Assembly (NCBI GenBank): GCA_949987705.1
Contig: OX465281.1
Span: 239,589,143-239,653,142 of the forward strand
Length of the DNA stretch: 64,000 bases
DNA from: Thereva unica
Taxonomy: Eukaryota > Arthropoda > Insecta > Diptera > Therevidae
Reading direction: 5' to 3'
This document shows positions 23,460 through 34,433 of this stretch, piece by piece; the stretch's first letter is position 1; each line of letters begins with the position of its first letter. The notes under the pieces are model-generated. The model was not told the DNA's origin. It made no database searches and saw only the letters and a list, made by a program, of their open reading frames with translations. A program made the position numbers and the translations under genes.

Positions 23460-23930
23460 TATTTGGCAAAAAATCATAGAGGTGACAAGAAACATTTCGA
23501 CTTGGCTGGTTTTGTTAATAAACAGAATATTCCCTAGTGAAGCATTGAAAATCCTCAATTGATATACACCAACGTCCATTGCACCATCTAATAATGAGTG
23601 CATGGACGTTATCTGCGTCGGCGACATGATAGCACCGTTTCTCGGTGATAGAGACAATGCTGAATTAGTTACTGGTGATTGCTACCGCGGAATGTTGAAA
23701 CAATGTCTGAAATTGGTCGGATTGAAAATTTGGGCATATAGAAAAGTGGTTTTACCACCACTCGTGCGTGCTACGATGCAAATTGGAACATAAATATGGC
23801 ATGGTTTTAGTCTTTAGTGAAGAAGCTGGCTCTGCAGCACACGCTGGATTCTCTAAATGAGGATAAGATACAGAAAAAGAATCTTCTCATTGGACTTGAC
23901 AATGATTATGCGTATGAATCAAACAAATAT
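23460..23930 (+). pseudogene. Tc1/mariner-like transposase relic
   Basis: A plus-strand translation in mixed frames resembles the catalytic half of a mariner-related transposase. FDLAGFVNKQNI and ENPQ (23498-23560) fit the usual FxLxGxVNKQNCRxWxxENP block. MIAPFLGDRDNAELVTGDCYRGML (in 23625-23695) fits the GPFFF..G..VTVNGDRYRxML block. A TMQ and H-K-Y-G-M-like remnant follows near 23775-23800. The intervening frame has stops and at least two shifts, and the catalytic aspartates are not recoverable with confidence. Terminal inverted repeats were not found. Confidence 0.55.
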
Positions 23931-24239
23931 TAATGTTTCACTGACTTTGATGGGTGTCCCAAGCGTAATCATGGCTGTAAAGTAAAATAAAGTAACGCTA
24001 GTATGTGGGCTAGGTATTACTTCTCAACCTTTATAGTGTCGCGACCCTTTAAGAAGCCAAAAAAGGAAGTAACAAATCAAGCAACCCCTTCACTATTGGT
24101 TGAAAGATAGAAATTCAAGCATTTGGATCGATTTATTCGGCCAGAAATCAAGTCTAATGGAGGTCATAGGAAAAACAAACATGCTTGATCGGGTTGCCTC
24201 TTCGTCCGTCAAATCGGTGGTACAATTTTGTTATTTAGG
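23931..24239. other. Unassigned sequence
   Basis: Nothing recognisable. The 84-codon open frame at 24100-24354 overlaps repeat family F and is probably chance. Confidence 0.4.
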
Positions 24240-24345
24240 TCGATCCACACATATCCGTGACGGCAAGGCAGTGGCTTCCGTGAAAAATTTTTCGCTGATA
24301 CTCGCACAGCACCACCTTTTCCGTATCAGTGCTCAATGTTCACTC
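24240..24345 (+). repeat. Repeat family F, copy 3
   Basis: TCGATCCACACATATCCGTG followed by CAGTGGCTTCCGTGAAAAAT and TTTTCCGTATCAGTG. The copies at 8105 and 8520 share parts of this. Confidence 0.55.
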
Positions 24346-24852
24346 TGCAATTAATTTTTAGTTTTGAAATTTGTACAGAGATCTCAAGAGGAATGAAAAA
24401 AGACTCGAAAAAGTGGTCAGATTCGACATCTCTCGATCGATCGTAATCTATATATGTATATTGCCCACATCGATATCTATCACTAGTTTAAGCACGACTA
24501 CAGCAGTCACTAGGGTATAATTTCGAAGATTATTAAATCAAGGTTCTTGGTTATACAGAAAATTACTGATCTACTTCCAAAACACTAAATCCAAAAGAGA
24601 CCTTAGGCACATGACAGTGGCACTGTCATTAACCAATTCAACATTTTGTAAGCCCAGACTAATCGATGCTTTGTTAGGAGCGAACGCATAATCAAAGCAA
24701 AGTAAAGGCAACAAAAATATATTAAAATATTTTATTGGATCTTGTTAAGACCAACAACCAGTCCACCATAAGTCAATTCAAATGCATTGACAGTAACAAC
24801 CGAAAGTCGAACCTGATGCATGAGGAAGTGGCGGTGAGCCTCGAGTTTAAAC

Positions 24853-25399
24853 CAGGGTAACCCTGTAAATTTTGGGTGCGGGTACGGGTTCAATACCCTG
24901 AAATTTAGTGGGTTCAGGTTCGGGTTCGGGCTCGGGTTCAAGCTTTTTCCCAGCAAAAACAAAACAAAGAATAGAGGTGAAACCAAAAAAGATGACGCCG
25001 GAGCGCGCATCTGGGGAAATGAAAACTGCACACAAAAAGAAATTGCCCACATATGGATAAGAAACGTGCTTATGTATTTTCAAATTTCCCCTTCAAAATT
25101 TGTTGCGACTAGGCTAAGGGACGGGAATGGCTTGCGGGGATTCTACTGCGCATGGATATCGAGTCTTTTCTCGGCGTCATCTTTTTTGGTTTCACCTCTA
25201 ATAATCTTGTTTGAAAGAAAAAGAAAACTCTGCGAAATCTGAAATTTAAATTTTTAAGCGCCGCACACTTAGATAATAATTGCCGTTAAAAATTGAACCT
25301 GAACCGAATTTTTGATTGGGTTCGGGTTCAAAAAATTTAAAAAAAATCTTGAACCGGAGCGGGTTCAGGGTTCGGGTTCGGTTCGGGTTCGAAACCCTG
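24853..25399. mobile_element. hAT-like element with GGGTTC repeats
   Basis: A 547-bp element. The left end is CAGGGTAACCC; the right end reads inward as CAGGGTTTCGAACCCG. It is flanked by a perfect 8-bp direct repeat GTTTAAAC (24845-24852 and 25400-25407). CAGGG ends with an 8-bp duplication are hAT-like. Both subterminal zones carry GGGTTC/GGGTTCG hexamer arrays (24886-24940 and 25318-25390). A TA-type MITE (24974-25198) sits inside it. GTTTAAAC is its own complement, so it could alternatively be part of a longer terminal repeat. Confidence 0.7.
24974..25198 (+). mobile_element. MITE family 4 (TA-type), copy 1
   Basis: The terminal inverted repeats start GAGGTGAAACCAAAAAAGAT and continue GACGCC. 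TA lies at both borders (24972-24973, 25199-25200). The internal sequence matches 25796-26018 in inverted orientation over almost its whole length. It is nested in the hAT-like element above. Confidence 0.82.
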
Positions 25400-25435
25400 G
25401 TTTAAACTCTTGATGTTGTATGAGTTCAGAGGCAA

Positions 25436-25650
25436 CCGTCGGGGTTAGCGGAAGATTTGGAGTTGGAGTTCTACACCTCTTGAAAATAGTGGATTCCTCT
25501 AACCAGCTGACAAGGGCTGTGACGTCAGCAGAGCTAGACTACCAGACGGACCAAGGAAGTGTGCCTCCGCTATGTAAAGACCCAACCTTAGACGAATTCT
25601 GGTAACCGATTAACCAGTTCAGCTGACATGATGCGTTATTAGAGCCGTGC
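25436..25650 (+). repeat. Repeat family R, copy 2
   Basis: The longest copy, with TTAGCGGAAGAT, AACCAGCTGACAAGGGCTGT, AGACTACCAGACGGACCAAG and TAAAGACCCAACCTTAG. See the inverted copy at 1080-1260. Confidence 0.65.
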
Positions 25651-25659
25651 ATATCATTA

Positions 25660-26045
25660 AGTGGCCCTTATACTATATTGTATAATAATATTGAGCAAAA
25701 TATTGACGGCTTCCTTCTATGCATCAGATATTCTGTCAATATCACCCACAGACCGCGTAAAGCGTAAGTCAAAATATTGCGCAATATTATTGACAGAGGT
25801 CCCGCCAAAGAGTTGATGCCGAGAAAGTCGCGTTTTCCATTCGCAGTAGAATCCCCGCATGCCGTTCCCGTCCCTTAGCCTAGTCGCAACAAATTTCGAA
25901 GGGGAAATTTGAAAATACATAAGCGCATTTCTTATCAATATGTGCGCAATTCTTATTTGTGTGCAGCTTTAATTTCCCCAGCTGCGCGCTCCGGCATCAA
26001 CTCTTTTGGTGGGACCTCTAGTCTATGGGCCCTATTAGAGTGCCG
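25660..26045 (+). mobile_element. MITE family 5, interrupted copy
   Basis: Left part 25660-25793: AAGTGGCCC, TAATATTGAGCAAAATATTG and an inverted AAATATTGCGCAATATTATTG. Right part 26021-26045: GTCTATGGGCCC. The same element is uninterrupted at 34078-34215. Here it is split by the MITE 4 copy at 25796-26018. Confidence 0.7.
25796..26018 (-). mobile_element. MITE family 4 (TA-type), copy 2 nested in MITE 5
   Basis: Terminal repeats GAGGTCCCGCCAAAGAGTTG and the complement ending GGGACCTC. The uninterrupted MITE 5 copy at 34.2 kb has a single TA (AATAGTCTAGG) exactly at the insertion point. Here TA follows the right end (26019-26020), and a decayed CA precedes the left end (25794-25795). Confidence 0.82.
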
Positions 26046-26052
26046 GCTAATG

Positions 26053-26370
26053 TCCCTGGCTTTACCTATCTCAGCTCAATAATGTTCAGTTCAATCCACA
26101 TAAGCGACTTCACCGGCTAAAGTCCAGTTCATGTTCAGTTCGTGCTGGATGTTGCTTTTTCGCCAAAAGTTAGAAATACAAAAGCTATTCCATTTCATTA
26201 GTCTTTTTTGAGCGAGCTTTTACTTTTAACTTCAGTTCTAGTCCAGTTGGGTGAACTGAGGCCTTTTTTATTCTCAGTTGAATATGTGGAAATTGTATCT
26301 GACCTCAGGTTATTTTAAAGTTCAGTTTACCAATTTGCTCGAACTTGTGCAGTTCCGGCCGGTGAAGCCA
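26053..26370 (-). mobile_element. MITE family 1, copy C (inverted)
   Basis: The inverse of copy A, with ends CCCTGGCTTTACC and GGCCGGTGAAGCCA and the same internal order. The flank 26371-26525 is also shared with copy A. Confidence 0.8.
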
Positions 26371-26525
26371 TTGTATAATGATAATTGGTTAAAACAATAA
26401 TTATTAAAATATTGATATTTTATAGCATTTAATGGAATCGCCTTTCAAACATTAGGTTTGAGGAATTTTAAATTTAGTAGAATATCTAGTGAATTTTGGC
26501 GAAGTGGAAAATATTTTAGTGGTTT
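26371..26525. repeat. Spacer duplicated from/with 502-694
   Basis: Inverse match of the spacer between MITE fragments E and A. The fragment E insertion is absent here: sequence continues past GGAAAATATTTTA into unrelated DNA. Confidence 0.75.
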
Positions 26526-27059
26526 TCTGGTGGTTTTAAAAACCGAATCTAGTGGTTTGTCGAAGAAAGAGTTGGTAACGCTGATGCGTAAGATGTTGTC
26601 AATCGCCAATATTAGGAGAAATAACAACCGTATAAAATCCAATAATTTGGCCACGATTTTCCCGGTAATAACTCAATTTTATGACCGATGTTGACGGAAG
26701 AAGATGGAGTCCGGTCAAACATGCTTGGGTTTCCTGCTTTCCATGAGACACAATATTTGATTTCTTACTGAGAAAATCGTTCCAAATGTTTGGATTTTTG
26801 TCGAAAGTTTTTTTTGTCTTTTCGTCGAGGGGTCGTGACACTAAAAAGGTTGAGAAACGATGTATGTATTTAATTAATAGAAGAGAAATAAGAATAACTT
26901 ATTCATGGGAAACGTCTTCAGGATGCAACGATGAAACGCTTACTTCAGAGATCGAAAAGAAGATGCCTTCTAAGATGTTTACAGATGAAGGCAGGAGAGA
27001 GGATAAGAATTTCTGTGCAGAAGCAAGACAAGACAAAAAGAATGATATGTAAGTGAAAG

Positions 27060-27157
27060 AGGTGAAAAGCCGAAGGACCATGTCGGTGGATAGAAACGAA
27101 CCTCGGACCGCTGAAATGGCAGTCGCCCACATGGACTCCTGAATACCGAGGCCGACA
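27060..27157 (-). mobile_element. tRNA-derived SINE, copy 2
   Basis: Minus-strand B-box-like GAGGTTCGTTTCT (complement at 27092-27102), with an A-box-like TCGGTATTCAGGA upstream. The following sequence (complement of GCCGAAGGACCATG) is shared with copy 1 at 16.4 kb. Confidence 0.65.
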
Positions 27158-28925
27158 GAACCAAATCAGTTAGGCAGGAACAAATAAATGGTATTTGAAG
27201 GTAACAGTAACTAATTATTAACAAATAAACATAAACACAATTAAAAACTAAACTCATTTATGAATAAAATATCAATTGATCACAGAAACCACCATAATTA
27301 ATTAGAGAGGCAAAAAAATCCATTTTTATTTTGCTCAAGGCAAAGGAATTCATTATTATTTTGTATAAAATGTTAGAAGTGAGTAAGTCAACAGCTTCCC
27401 CACCTCGCACACTAGCAGCTATACATATTTAACATTTATATTGTTGCCAACAATAATATTTTTTTTTGTTTGAATTTGTTTTCTCAAGTAAACCAAGTTT
27501 TGTTAAGTCAATGTTCAACAATATTTCGTTATTTTTTTTTTTGCAGCAAGCATCGCATCTAATTAATATCAACGACGTTTTTTTTTCGTCCTGGAAGCTG
27601 CAGACCATACACTTACGAAAAAGAATACAAGAAGGAAATTCAATAATAACACAAAAAAAAATTCACAGTGGAGAATTGGTCGTCCTTAAAAATTATGTAA
27701 CTCAATCTTGATTCGAGTAAATCTCTCCGAATCCCCACTCAACATCTCCGAAACTTATTCAATTACCTACGCAAGTATTTACCTAAGCCCCGAAAACAAA
27801 AAGGAAACAAGGAAAAGGGAAAGATGAAAAAAGGACCTTTCGCTTGCCACCTTGTGTTTTATTTATTTCTTGGGGCCAATCCATATCAATTTCGTAGGGC
27901 TCCAGCGTAATTACAATAAAATGTCCCGGTTTTCAAGGTCAAGACCAGAATTTCTGTTCGGGGAGGCGGCGGTATGGGGGTGGGGTGGCGCAGGTAGAGG
28001 GGGTGGTGGCCAAAGGACTCGGCAGGTGAAGGTTAATTGCTTACTGATGGCCATCATGATGGGCAGCAAAATGTATGTACATATATATGCATGGCGAAGG
28101 GAGAACGATTTTCTTTTTGGTTGTTATCATTTCACTTTCTTCCTGTTTTTGGGTCCTTTTTCTCGTATTTTAAAAATTGAAGGTAAAATTTGAACGAATG
28201 CGAGCAGAAGAAAGAGAAGAAATAATAATAAGGGAAAAGTACCTTCCAAATATTGCTGGTGGCTCTTGATGGTATTGGGCGGTATTACCTGTCGGAAACG
28301 CGGTTTAATTTTCATGATGTCAAAACAGAGACTAGGACAGAGACAGTACTGGTGGAGGGTGAGCACCACTCAAGAAATGTTTGACCTTTGTTTGTGGGTT
28401 TAGGTTCAAGTTGAGGATTTTTTAAATTCTTTGAACCTTACCCAAAAACGAACGTTTGATAGTTTGTGCCATTAAAGGATTTGATAATCCTTTTTGTACT
28501 TCTAAGAATCTCTAAAATTACATTATAGCAGTACATTCGTATAATTGTCAATAAATGATGATGATCAACTTGACTCTTCGTGAGTGTATAAGAACTCAAG
28601 ATAAGCACGCCATCTGACTCTGTTTTGGACTATCGCCCTCATTTCGTTTTATATAGATTTTTTTGGCCCATTATTGCCTTAATACACGAAGATGAATAAT
28701 TGCTAAGCAAAACATTTTTTTTCCCTGGCGAGGCTTATTTTGATTGAGAAATTGAAGAGCTTGATGATTCAGGGGAGCACCCTTGCACAAAAAAAAACTT
28801 TTGCTTCAGAAGCATGCATACTCGTGAATTTAAGTCCTTAGAACTATTATAGGAGAACGCATGGCTGTGCCTGAGTATATGGCCACCACCAATGTAACAG
28901 CATAAAAACAAAAAGTAAATTTTTA
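27158..28925. other. AT-rich stretch; acceptor-like site and G-rich patch
   Basis: A long pyrimidine tract ending GCAG (27525-27546) resembles a 3' splice acceptor, but no exon with a matching donor follows. 27959-28012 is a G-rich run on the plus strand (several GGGG and GGTGG groups). Nothing else is recognised. Confidence 0.4.
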
Positions 28926-29241
28926 GAATTGGGGCTGCAGACCAAAATGGTTCCAAAAATGTTTTCAGGTATTCAGAGTGATTTTTGAGTGCTGACAAAT
29001 TGAATGCTTATTTATTTCGGTGTTGCGCCCAAGCCGGGCGGGTTGCGGAGGATAAATCACTTTGAATGCCTAAAAATTGTGTGAAGCAGGCGTGGATTCT
29101 CAATCCGCAACTTTCCATCACGCCTGCGCTCGTTGTAATAGCAAATAGAAATTAGAAAAAGCTATTACTATTGAAGCATTCAAAAATCACTCTGAAAATT
29201 TGAAAATTTAAATTTGACGATTTTGGTCTGCAGCCCCAATT
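28926..29241. mobile_element. Foldback element with internal hairpins
   Basis: Outer arms of about 70 bp: GGGGCTGCAGACCAAAAT with TCAGAGTGATTTTTGA on the left, and the complements TCAAAAATCACTCTGA and ATTTTGGTCTGCAGCCCC on the right. The centre holds a second set of inverted motifs (GCAGGCGTG 29087 with CACGCCTGC 29119; GTTGCGGA 29042 with TCCGCAAC 29104). Single copy in the window; no coding capacity. Confidence 0.75.
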
Positions 29242-30099
29242 ATACACATTTGCCAAAGCAATTTTCACATGTTTTTGTTTATTTATCTGAGAATAAGGTT
29301 CCAATCGAATTGTGATGGTTAACAGCCCAATAGGTGAGGTCAAATAAGCTGTTCAAGATATTCTATTGTTTCGATGGGTTTTGAGAGCATGGAAGTAATT
29401 GCTATTGGTGGATAGTAAGACGTGTTGTTGCAGTCATTCTTTTCGGTAGAGCCCGCGCCATAAAACAAGGGAATTTCAAAATGGCTGTATCGATGGCAGC
29501 AAAAAGAGCAACTTCATCCTGTTTGTTTAAAATATATTTCTCAATCACAATTCCACATGCGGAATTATTTCCTTCTTTTATGGTGAGGGCTCTATGAGTT
29601 GAACAAGTGATACTTTCATAGAGCGTGGACAAAAAAAAACTTTTGTAAAGAGGTCTTGCCTAAGGCGAGGCACATTTTTCAAGGACTATTGGCATAAACC
29701 CCCTTGAGAAACACCTACATGTTTAATGACTCATGAGTACTGAAGAAAACTCGACCCCCGGGTCATACCGGCATAGGTTAAGGACGAACAGAGATGTAAG
29801 TAGGCTGATTTTGAATTAGCTCGAACGCATTCGTTTAGGCTCGTTTTCTTTGTCGGCCTTGTAAAGATTAGAAGGTGTTGTGGATGAAGTGAATTTTCCC
29901 TGATGGGGATTAGCAAGGAGTAGAAATACTGCCAGCTCTTCATGACAGCCTCTGCTTGAGCTAAGGTTTTAAGTTCAACGATTTACTAAATATGAAGCAG
30001 CTGACTTGTGGTATCTTAAGGAAATCTTAGCTTATCTTGTATATTGGTGGTTTTTGATTGTAAATTGTTTGTATATTCACAGGCTTTGGGGCAGGAAAT
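29242..30099. other. Unassigned; possibly LINE 3' region
   Basis: Lies downstream of the minus-strand LINE that ends near 30.1 kb. No domain is found in the short frames at 29402-29632 or 29731-29943. Confidence 0.3.
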
Positions 30100-31950
30100 T
30101 GAATTTTGACACCTAGTGTTCCCCTAGATATTTATCGTGTGAGGACCAGTTCGTTTCCTTGTAAATGGTACCAGGAAAAATCTAAGAGTTCAGAGGAAAA
30201 GTACACACAACCAAGTTTAGGTAGGCAGGCGAAGGGCTCCCCCAGTGCGACCGTAGATCCGATTAGCGCTTGGTGTGCCGTTTTGTTGCCGCAAGTCGTT
30301 TACCTTTATTGTGAAGTGGTTGTTTGGTCCGGTGTGACGGATGCTTAGAGCTATCCTGTGGAATTTAGCAAGCTTAACACTGATCTGATCTGTAGTATGG
30401 AGACAGTATTCAAAAACGTAACAGCCTAACATGTGCGGCCTGGCTTTAGCCGGGCACTTGCGCAGGAAATGAACAAGTGCTTCTCTCTCTCTTTCGTCTC
30501 CCCGTGGCTATTACAACAGACGTTGAACGGAATGTCTAACTTGGCAGCGTGAACTGGGTCAATATCCCGTGACGATTGCCGTGATTCTGGCAATATCTCG
30601 TCGGGGTCTGTTTACGAGGTCCATTGTTTTTTTCTTTGTTATAAGTCGGCCAAGTCGCCCTAAAGTTAGTGCAGGTCTCCAATGCTCTCCACTTTTGGTT
30701 GGCTAGCAGCAGGTGGTAGTCAAAAATTGCATTTTTGATTCCACCAAATGGGCTGCTATTCATCTCGATATCCGAGCTCCGGAGAGAGACTCCCTGCTTG
30801 GCTAGGTAGTCGGCTTTCTCGTTCCTCTCTATGTTCTTATGACCGGGAGCTCAGAGGAGAGTCACGTTGTGCTTTCTACTAAGCCTATCTAGCTCAGCTC
30901 TACATCGGTCCACTAACTTCGAGCACATCATTACCGAATAAAGAGCCTTTATAGAGGCTTGCTTGTCGATGAAAATTTCAACACTATGTACATTCTTGTG
31001 TAGGTTTTAAGTTCATTGTCTGGCAGGCCTTCAGGATCGCCAGCACTTCAGCTTCAAAGACATTAGCGTACAGCGGGAGGTGCCACAACGGTGAACTATT
31101 AGTGGTCTCTAGATAAACCCCTGCTTCAACTTCCTATGACGTTTTGGAGCCGTCGGTAAATATTCGTACATCGAATTTTCGCACGACATCTCCGTTTCTC
31201 CATTCTCTTTTTCAGGGGAGTCCTTCCTTAAGGTCAATCTAGGAGGAAGGCAGTCTGTGGTTGTAGCGATCATACCTTTAGGTAAAAAATTCAAAATATT
31301 GTTATGTCCATAGAGATTCAGGTCCGGATTCCCGCAGTCTGAGGGCACTACACTAGGCTAGATGTTTGATGTGAAGGTCGGAGGGAGTAGGTGCAAGAGA
31401 ACGTCGGGAGTTTTCGTGAGGCATGTCTTCATGGCCCCTACTGTTGTCGTTCTCCTCTGGACCCTTCCAAACTTTATGATATTATAGGCCCTGCTCAGCG
31501 CTGGCTACCATACTACCATAAGTGAGAATTGGACGTACCACAACTGTGTACCTCCGCAGGATCATCTTTGGCTTGAAACCCCATCTTTTGCCGAAAGTGC
31601 AGGCGTAGAAGGCTGTACAGGTTTTTTTATCCTTTCGTCGATGTTCGTCTTCCAGTTGAGTTTAGGATCCAGTATTAGACCCAGAAATTTCATTTTGAAG
31701 GATAAGGTGCGAGTATGGCCCTCCGGGGAGATTGAAGGTGGGAATTTTCGTTTTCCCTGTAAAAAGCATCACCTCAGATTTTCCCGGATTGACTGCCAGA
31801 CCGCAGCCCCTTCTGCCTAGGTGCCAACTTTATTTAGGCATCCTTGCATGATTTCACTAATCACTGTTGGAAACATTCCGGACTCCACAATCACTAGGTC
31901 ATCTGCGAATGCTACTACCTTAGCTCCGCTTTTGTCTAGCTTAGTAGTAT
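30100..31950 (-). pseudogene. R1/I-like LINE: RT end, RNase H and C-terminal region
   Basis: Minus strand, many shifts and stops. It begins with an RT catalytic box VVAFADDLVIV (31892-31925). A KMKFLGLILDPKLNWKTNI thumb-connecting segment follows (about 31645-31700), then a block containing MKTCLTKTPDVLLHLLP (about 31395-31445). The RNase H domain has IFTDGSKT-like coding at about 31135-31160 (the frame is lost within it), LPLYANVFEAEVLAILKACQ (about 31025-31085, catalytic Glu kept), and coding for ALY..KLVDRCRAELDRLSRKHNVTL and GNEKADYLAKQG-like sequence (30795-30950, partly out of frame). A C-terminal tail with cysteine and histidine codons resembling the usual zinc-finger-like end follows around 30450-30530. 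It is decayed beyond function. Confidence 0.8.
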
Positions 31951-32499
31951 ACTACACAACCAGTTTTAAAATTTCAAATACTGTGAATTTAAAATCTCAA
32001 ATACTGGGAATTTTTCAAGGTAGATCGGATTCCATGCTGATAAATCAAATCTCCTCTTGCAGCTTCCGATTCATCGATTGAATTTCAAAAGCCAAACTAC
32101 AGATTACCGTAAAAGCCCCCGATCCAGTATCGAACGCTGGCGCTGGACATCTCCATTATTGGGGCTTATTTACATGTGTGTATGTGGCAGCCCTTAATTC
32201 CATCAAAAGGAAAAAGGCGACCATGTGCACACGAATCTGTGTGTGTGGAAATATGTGTGCGCCTAGTGACCCGTTTTTCCTTGCATCGATCGCACTTTCA
32301 TGTAGTGGTTGGTACTTATTTATCAAGGCCAATGAAGCAACAACAAAATTGCAGAAGAGAGATACGTCAAAAGGGTCGGCTTCCCCCATTGTGGGGTATA
32401 GGGGTGGCTCCTCCACTACATAGGAATGAGAATGGAACGGAAGGGGTGGATTATTGTGGCGACCCATCGGCAATCCCCTGCTGGGTGTCGGTTGACGCA
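31951..32499. other. Unassigned sequence
   Basis: The 187-codon plus frame 32176-32739 shows no domain; only its 3' part overlaps the exon-like segment below. Confidence 0.4.
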
Positions 32500-32522
32500 T
32501 TTTTTCTTCCCTTTTTCTTTAG

Positions 32523-32629
32523 CTTAACAATGAAATACGAACACCACACCACCCCCACCACCACCACCTTACGTGTTTACCAGTCGGGTTGGATCCAGAC
32601 ATACGGAAAAAGCTTAGCCACAAAAGCTG
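32523..32629 (+). other. Candidate orphan exon with good splice sites
   Basis: A pyrimidine tract TTTTTTCTTCCCTTTTTCTTT followed by AG (32521-32522) is a strong acceptor, and GTAAGT at 32630 is a strong donor. The 107 bp between them are open and contain an ATG at 32531 followed by MKYEHHTTPTTTTLRVYQSG and a basic, lysine-bearing end. It does not resemble the TE debris around it. It could be a small exon of a host gene whose other exons lie outside the window, or chance. No protein family is recognised. Confidence 0.3.
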
Positions 32630-32635
32630 GTAAGT

Positions 32636-34077
32636 TTTTGCTTTTTGTAATTTATTTTCTCAAACTTCCTGTACCCTTAGGGGCAAGCAGCTGGCAGAAG
32701 GAGGGCTTCCATCAATCCGGGGTAGTTTTGCTCCGGTAACACTATTAATTTTGTAGTGGTGTAGGCCAATACGATATTTTGATTTTTTGATTCTTGTTTT
32801 TGTTGTTGCGGCTTGTTGTAATTTCTTCCACTTTTTCTTTTCTTTCTTATTTTTTTTGTGTATTAATTCATTCTGCTCGTGCTTAAGGGTAGTTTGCAAA
32901 AGGGTTGACAAGTTTTTGTCTATTGGAATATTGAAATTAAATAAATGTAAAATATAAGTTTTGTTGTACGGGCCGGAAAAATCAAGCAGAAACAAAAAGG
33001 GGGTAACTGGGGTTTTGTAACAATTAGAAATGTCCTTGATCGATATATATTTTTTTTTTGATTGAGCAGGCAATTTTAATTATTATTGATTTAATTCGAA
33101 TCGAGATTCTAGGACGATGTAAGGATTAAGATTCAGTTGTGTTTTTTTAAATTGAGTTCTTTTTGTTTAGGGGGGTTTGTACATGGGTTTTGTTCGTATT
33201 CTTTTATTACAGATTTTACTTGTTACGATATTCATCATAGAAGGAAGGACTATAAAACTTTTATTTGTGCATTATTATGAATTTGTTAATTAAAGTAATT
33301 TATGCATTACGTCCACGTTGATGGTATCTTTGATAATGAAGTTAGAAAATTAAAGTTTAGCTCTTTTTCGTGTGTTTAACATGGTAAACCTATAATCGTT
33401 ATTTTTAGTTTGTTTATGGAGTCTTTCCTTGAAGAATACTTTTAATTCTTATTTGCAAAATAAAAAAATAGGACAAGAACAGAAAAAAAAAATATTGACG
33501 AAAATTGGAATATGGGTCGTAGTCTACAAATAACGAAAATGATCAAGTTCCTCCCATTAAAAATAGTTAAAAAGCCAAGCGGCCGATGTTCGCCCGTTGT
33601 AAGGCAATTTTTTTTAATTTTTACTTTTTCTAATTTTTATAATTGGTGTCAGTCAATCCACACCAGCTTTACAGCTTTGCTAATAGTTGTGCACTACGCT
33701 ACCTACTTTTACGAATTCGACAACATAAGAAAAGCATGAGCCAGACCTTATCTTTTTGACCCTAGGATCAAGTCTAAATGTATCAATGCGTAGACATTGC
33801 ACTTATTATAAACTGGGACCCCAAGAATCTTTTCGAATGCAATACCTCCAAAGCGATATCACTTCGTATAAAGTAGAAGCAATCCTCCTTTTATCTCAGT
33901 GTACTATCTGAATCTTGTTCCAAATCGCTAAATAAGCATAATAAGGCCTAAAATTTCTTAAGACATGCTAGTTTAAGATTCCGGCAGTAGCATTGGTTAC
34001 AGCCCGAATAGAATATAGAGAGGTAGGTATGCCTCATGCAGCATATGGGACCCATATGGCAAATGAGGGTTTCGCCT
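32636..34077. other. AT-rich stretch without recognised gene
   Basis: Nothing recognisable apart from homopolymer tracts. This would be intronic if the exon candidate above is real. Confidence 0.45.
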
Positions 34078-34215
34078 TAAGTGGCCTGGACCTTAGCAAA
34101 ATATTGACGGTTTCCTTCTTTGCACTAAACAATTTTTCAATATCACCCATAAACCGTCAATAATATTGAGCAAATCAAAATATTAAACAATATTATTAAT
34201 AGTCTAGGGGCCCCT
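34078..34215 (+). mobile_element. MITE family 5, uninterrupted copy
   Basis: Contains AGTGGCC, AGCAAAATATTGACGGTTTC and CAATATCACCCATAAACCG, with an inverted AAATATT..AATATTATT end and GTCTAGGGGCCCC. It serves as the empty site for the MITE 4 insertion at 25.8 kb. Confidence 0.7.
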
Positions 34216-34433
34216 TTACATTGCTCATGAGAAGTACTACATAAATATAATCAGCGATATTAAGGTATGACTTATCAGTTTCCCACAAGCGCCTTATGAG
34301 GCAAACTTAATTACAAATGAAATGGGGCAATTCCACCATCTGCCTTACATATTTAGAAAGCTTTATTTTACCATTACACTTAGCTTTAGTTGTTGTTGCC
34401 TTGCTTCATATTTTAGGCAATTATGTTAGTAAC

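Noticed and set aside
24847..25083. Protein with repeated Glu-Pro dipeptides
   Set aside because: The EP run is just the GGGTTC hexamer array of the hAT-like element read on the minus strand.
32176..32739. 187-codon open frame as a protein gene
   Set aside because: No domain, composition or start context supports it. Only the segment bounded by splice signals (32523-32629) is kept as a weak exon candidate.
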